Shown: positions 61,970 to 64,000 of the stretch, piece by piece | Layout: each line of letters begins with the position of its first letter | Numbering within the stretch: the stretch's first letter is position 1 | Source: Siphonodentalium dalli | Lineage: Eukaryota > Mollusca > Scaphopoda > Gadilida > Siphonodentaliidae | NCBI GenBank assembly: GCA_032622095.1 | Contig: CP136066.1 | Coordinates: 192,932,816-192,996,815, forward strand | Length of the DNA stretch: 64,000 bases | Direction: 5' to 3' | Notes under the pieces: generated by a model | Databases searched by the model: none | Told to the model about the DNA's origin: nothing | The model's input: only the letters and a program-made list of their open reading frames with translations | Made by a program: the position numbers and the translations under genes

Positions 61970-62438
61970 AGGTACTCAACCCGATAAAACTCCTCTCAAT
62001 TACTATTTCAATGGCTTCGGGGGTCAAAAATATTTGATTCGAGTCGAGGAAGTCACCCATCAAAGCTCAGATTTGTTAGATATCGATTTTATAAATCTAT
62101 TATTTTTCATTATCGGGAATACTATCTTGCCCAGAACTCAGTCAAAATTGCGTTAAAATGACCACTTGATTTTAGAGTTATTCATCCTTGTCTGTTTGAA
62201 TAGATTTGGAGTACACATCCAGAGCAGATTACGGCATTTATTAGTACTCATCTCGAGAACATAACAAATTTGAAAAATCAATATCTAATAACTCTGAGCT
62301 TTGTTTGATGGGTTCCTCGACTCGAATCAAATATTTTTTACCTCCAAAGCCAAAGAAATAGTAATATAGGACCCTCTGATCGGATTGTTGTTGTTGGAAT
62401 CTGTTGAGATGGGGACCCTCTTTACGGGTTGAGTACCT
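61970..62438. mobile_element. TTAA-site MITE (AGGTACTCAATCCG family), 469 bp
   Basis: AGGTACTCAACCCGATAAAA at the left, ACGGGTTGAGTACCT at the right, TTAA on both sides. Begins only 42 bp after the exon 5 donor. It is closely similar in arrangement to the 45766 copy. Confidence 0.88.
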
Positions 62439-62518
62439 TTAAGTATTATCGAGGGCCAGAATGATCTATGATACACTGTGTACATTAGGCTAAGTTTACT
62501 TCTTCGTCTTTTCCAGTC

Positions 62519-62650
62519 AGTAACATCGAGATAAATGCTACAAACACCCCTTGTGTACCTCTCGGTAACATCGAGATAAATTCTACAAACACCCCTTGTG
62601 TACCTCTTAGTAACATCGAGATAAATGCTATAAACACCCCTCATGTGTGT
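62519..62650. repeat. Tandem repeat, three copies of 45 bp
   Basis: TAACATCGAGATAAATGCTA begins copies at 62521, 62566 and 62611, each continuing CAAACACCCCTTGTGTACCTCT. The period is a multiple of three and the minus strand is open through it, but nothing else suggests coding. Confidence 0.85.
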
Positions 62651-64000
62651 CTCCTATAGCATGTATTTCTATAGATCAAGTCTTCTCGGTCCACAACAGC
62701 TTGGGATATCAGTTGGGATGATGCTATTTTTGGACCGAGTCCCTTCCCGTTACTCTTCTATAACGGACTTTACACCAGAGTCATGGGCAGGAGTTATCTT
62801 GCCTGCATGTCTTCGGATTAGGTCAAATGGATGCTTTGTGTTTATGAACATTGATGACAGCCTTTCCTAAGCGTGATGTTATCAAACATGCGTATATCAG
62901 AGATCCATTGAATGTCAAAGCAATGAGATTTGTAAGTAAACAAAGCCTTGTTTTCCTGAGAATTTCGGTTTGTCTTGCTACCAGAAAATGCATGTAAACA
63001 ATATATTAAACGATCGTATCATTACTTTCAGGGCCCAAGCTAGGTATTGAAAACAGGGAGAAATGAAGTCTCCCTCTGCAGATTTTAGGGAGACTTGAGC
63101 CAGAATAGGGAGACTTATAAAAAAAAATACTTACTAATTTTCAAAATTCGCTTTATTTATCTGCACATCAATAAATAAGATAAAACAACAAGATAAAACA
63201 TATTTAGCAAGATACAACACAAGTATAGCACCTGTATAGATCGATAATCTAAAATTTTAACTAAATTTATAACTTAAATTTTTTTTTAAACTGTTGACTT
63301 TTATCTGAAGAAATTAATTGTCTACTTCATAACTTTTAATATCTGAATTGTTATTATAAATTTAAATTTTTGGAAATGGCTTTTGGCCACTGCTGTAATG
63401 TGGGTGTCCGTTAAAATAAACAATAAGGACTAATTAAGGAGGTGTAAAAGCTTTTAATTTTGTTTCTAAAGAGTTTATTGTTGAATACCATCATCACGAC
63501 CGTCAGTGTTGTCTGATGATAATCCGATTAAAGCAATAAACTTGACGAGTTTGATAGCCGTGTCACACTAGTGGTTAATGTGTTCTTAACAGAGACCAGT
63601 TGAGCTTATAATATGCACCAGCAGGTTATTTAAATACCTGCATTGTAACGAAGTAGGCCTACATGCAATTAATTTGCAACTGTTAACAGACGTACCGGTA
63701 TATATGCGGTTACAAAATGACCCGACGGAACAAATTAAGTAAGGTCTAAATTCCAGTCTCCTTAAAACGAACCAGTAGCTCATCATAAACTTCGTTGCTC
63801 AGCGCAATTTGCCATTTCCAAAAGCACCCAATCTGATTAGAATATGTGGATAGGGTACACCATGTATAATTTATAAATAAAATGCCTCGTTGGAACAGTT
63901 GAGACTATATATATATTTTTTTGCAAAACGAGCAGAAACGAGTCTAATTTTCACCGGTAAAATTACCGTAAATCCTAAGCTAGTTTTGTCAAATTTGGAA
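62651..64000. other. Intron 5 / downstream sequence of the TTLL5-like gene
   Basis: No exon with TTL-family similarity was found. A short GGGAGACTT repeat lies at 63050-63120 and a T/A-rich stretch at 63130-63370. A frame ending in a GTAAGT donor at 62934 is of unknown meaning. Confidence 0.4.

Noticed and set aside
62327-62644. Minus-strand frame with a repeated 15-residue motif
   Set aside because: It is the translation of a 45-bp tandem repeat joined to a MITE end; no start context, introns or relatives recognised.
62643-62934. Possible exon ending in GTAAGT
   Set aside because: The frame does not match the next expected TTL-family block and no acceptor joins it in phase; left as unknown intronic sequence.

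Overview
The window is eukaryotic, almost certainly from an invertebrate animal and probably a lophotrochozoan such as a mollusc. The evidence is AT-rich, intron-containing DNA with GT-AG introns, many ACATGTACATGTA-type stretches, a tubulin-glutamylase-like animal gene, and a dense mix of hAT, TTAA-site, TA-site and foldback DNA transposons with a CR1/jockey-type LINE. The taxon is an inference; nothing here fixes the species. Only two segments look like host genes: the first exon of a C2H2 zinc-finger gene at the left edge (minus strand, running off the window) and the first five coding exons of a TTLL5-like tubulin polyglutamylase gene at the right (plus strand, 55647-61928, continuing beyond the window). 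Nearly everything between is mobile or repetitive.

Layout. 0-12 kb: zinc-finger exon; a 5'-truncated LINE with an intact reverse transcriptase frame; an orphan broken ORF; a TIR element at 4.3-6.1 kb; a minisatellite of about 41 bp at 6.5-7.3 kb; an hAT element with a perfect 8-bp target duplication at 7.8-9.0 kb; SINE-like and GGGGACA-rich repeats. 13.2-27.2 kb: a tandem array of eight monomers of 1.63-1.87 kb. Monomer length changes in steps of 118 bp because each carries 1 to 4 copies of an internal sub-repeat. Two of the monomers form a 3,383-bp dimer that is itself duplicated with no difference seen. 27.5-41.8 kb: foldback elements, tandem repeats, a 1.67-kb TIR element, a second hAT element, a TIR element holding a CpG-rich 22-bp minisatellite, a 5S-rRNA-derived SINE-like sequence and several MITEs.

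41.9-49.5 kb is the most gene-like mobile unit. A plus-strand gene encodes a SWIM zinc finger and a YqaJ-type nuclease. It converges on a minus-strand gene for a THAP-domain DDE transposase, and both have introns. This pairing matches what is known of the ISL2EU branch of the PIF/Harbinger group. The transposase reads through intact across one intron. The YqaJ gene has one frameshift just before its nuclease part. MITEs of three families have landed between the genes.

50.8-53.9 kb: a 3.1-kb foldback element with inverted arms of about 1 kb and a 5-bp target duplication. 54.6-64 kb: the TTLL5-like gene, whose introns hold at least four copies of one TTAA-site MITE family, a piggyBac-like double-hairpin MITE and a 45-bp tandem repeat. 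All exon structures were derived by reading splice sites and frames by eye, without transcript data.
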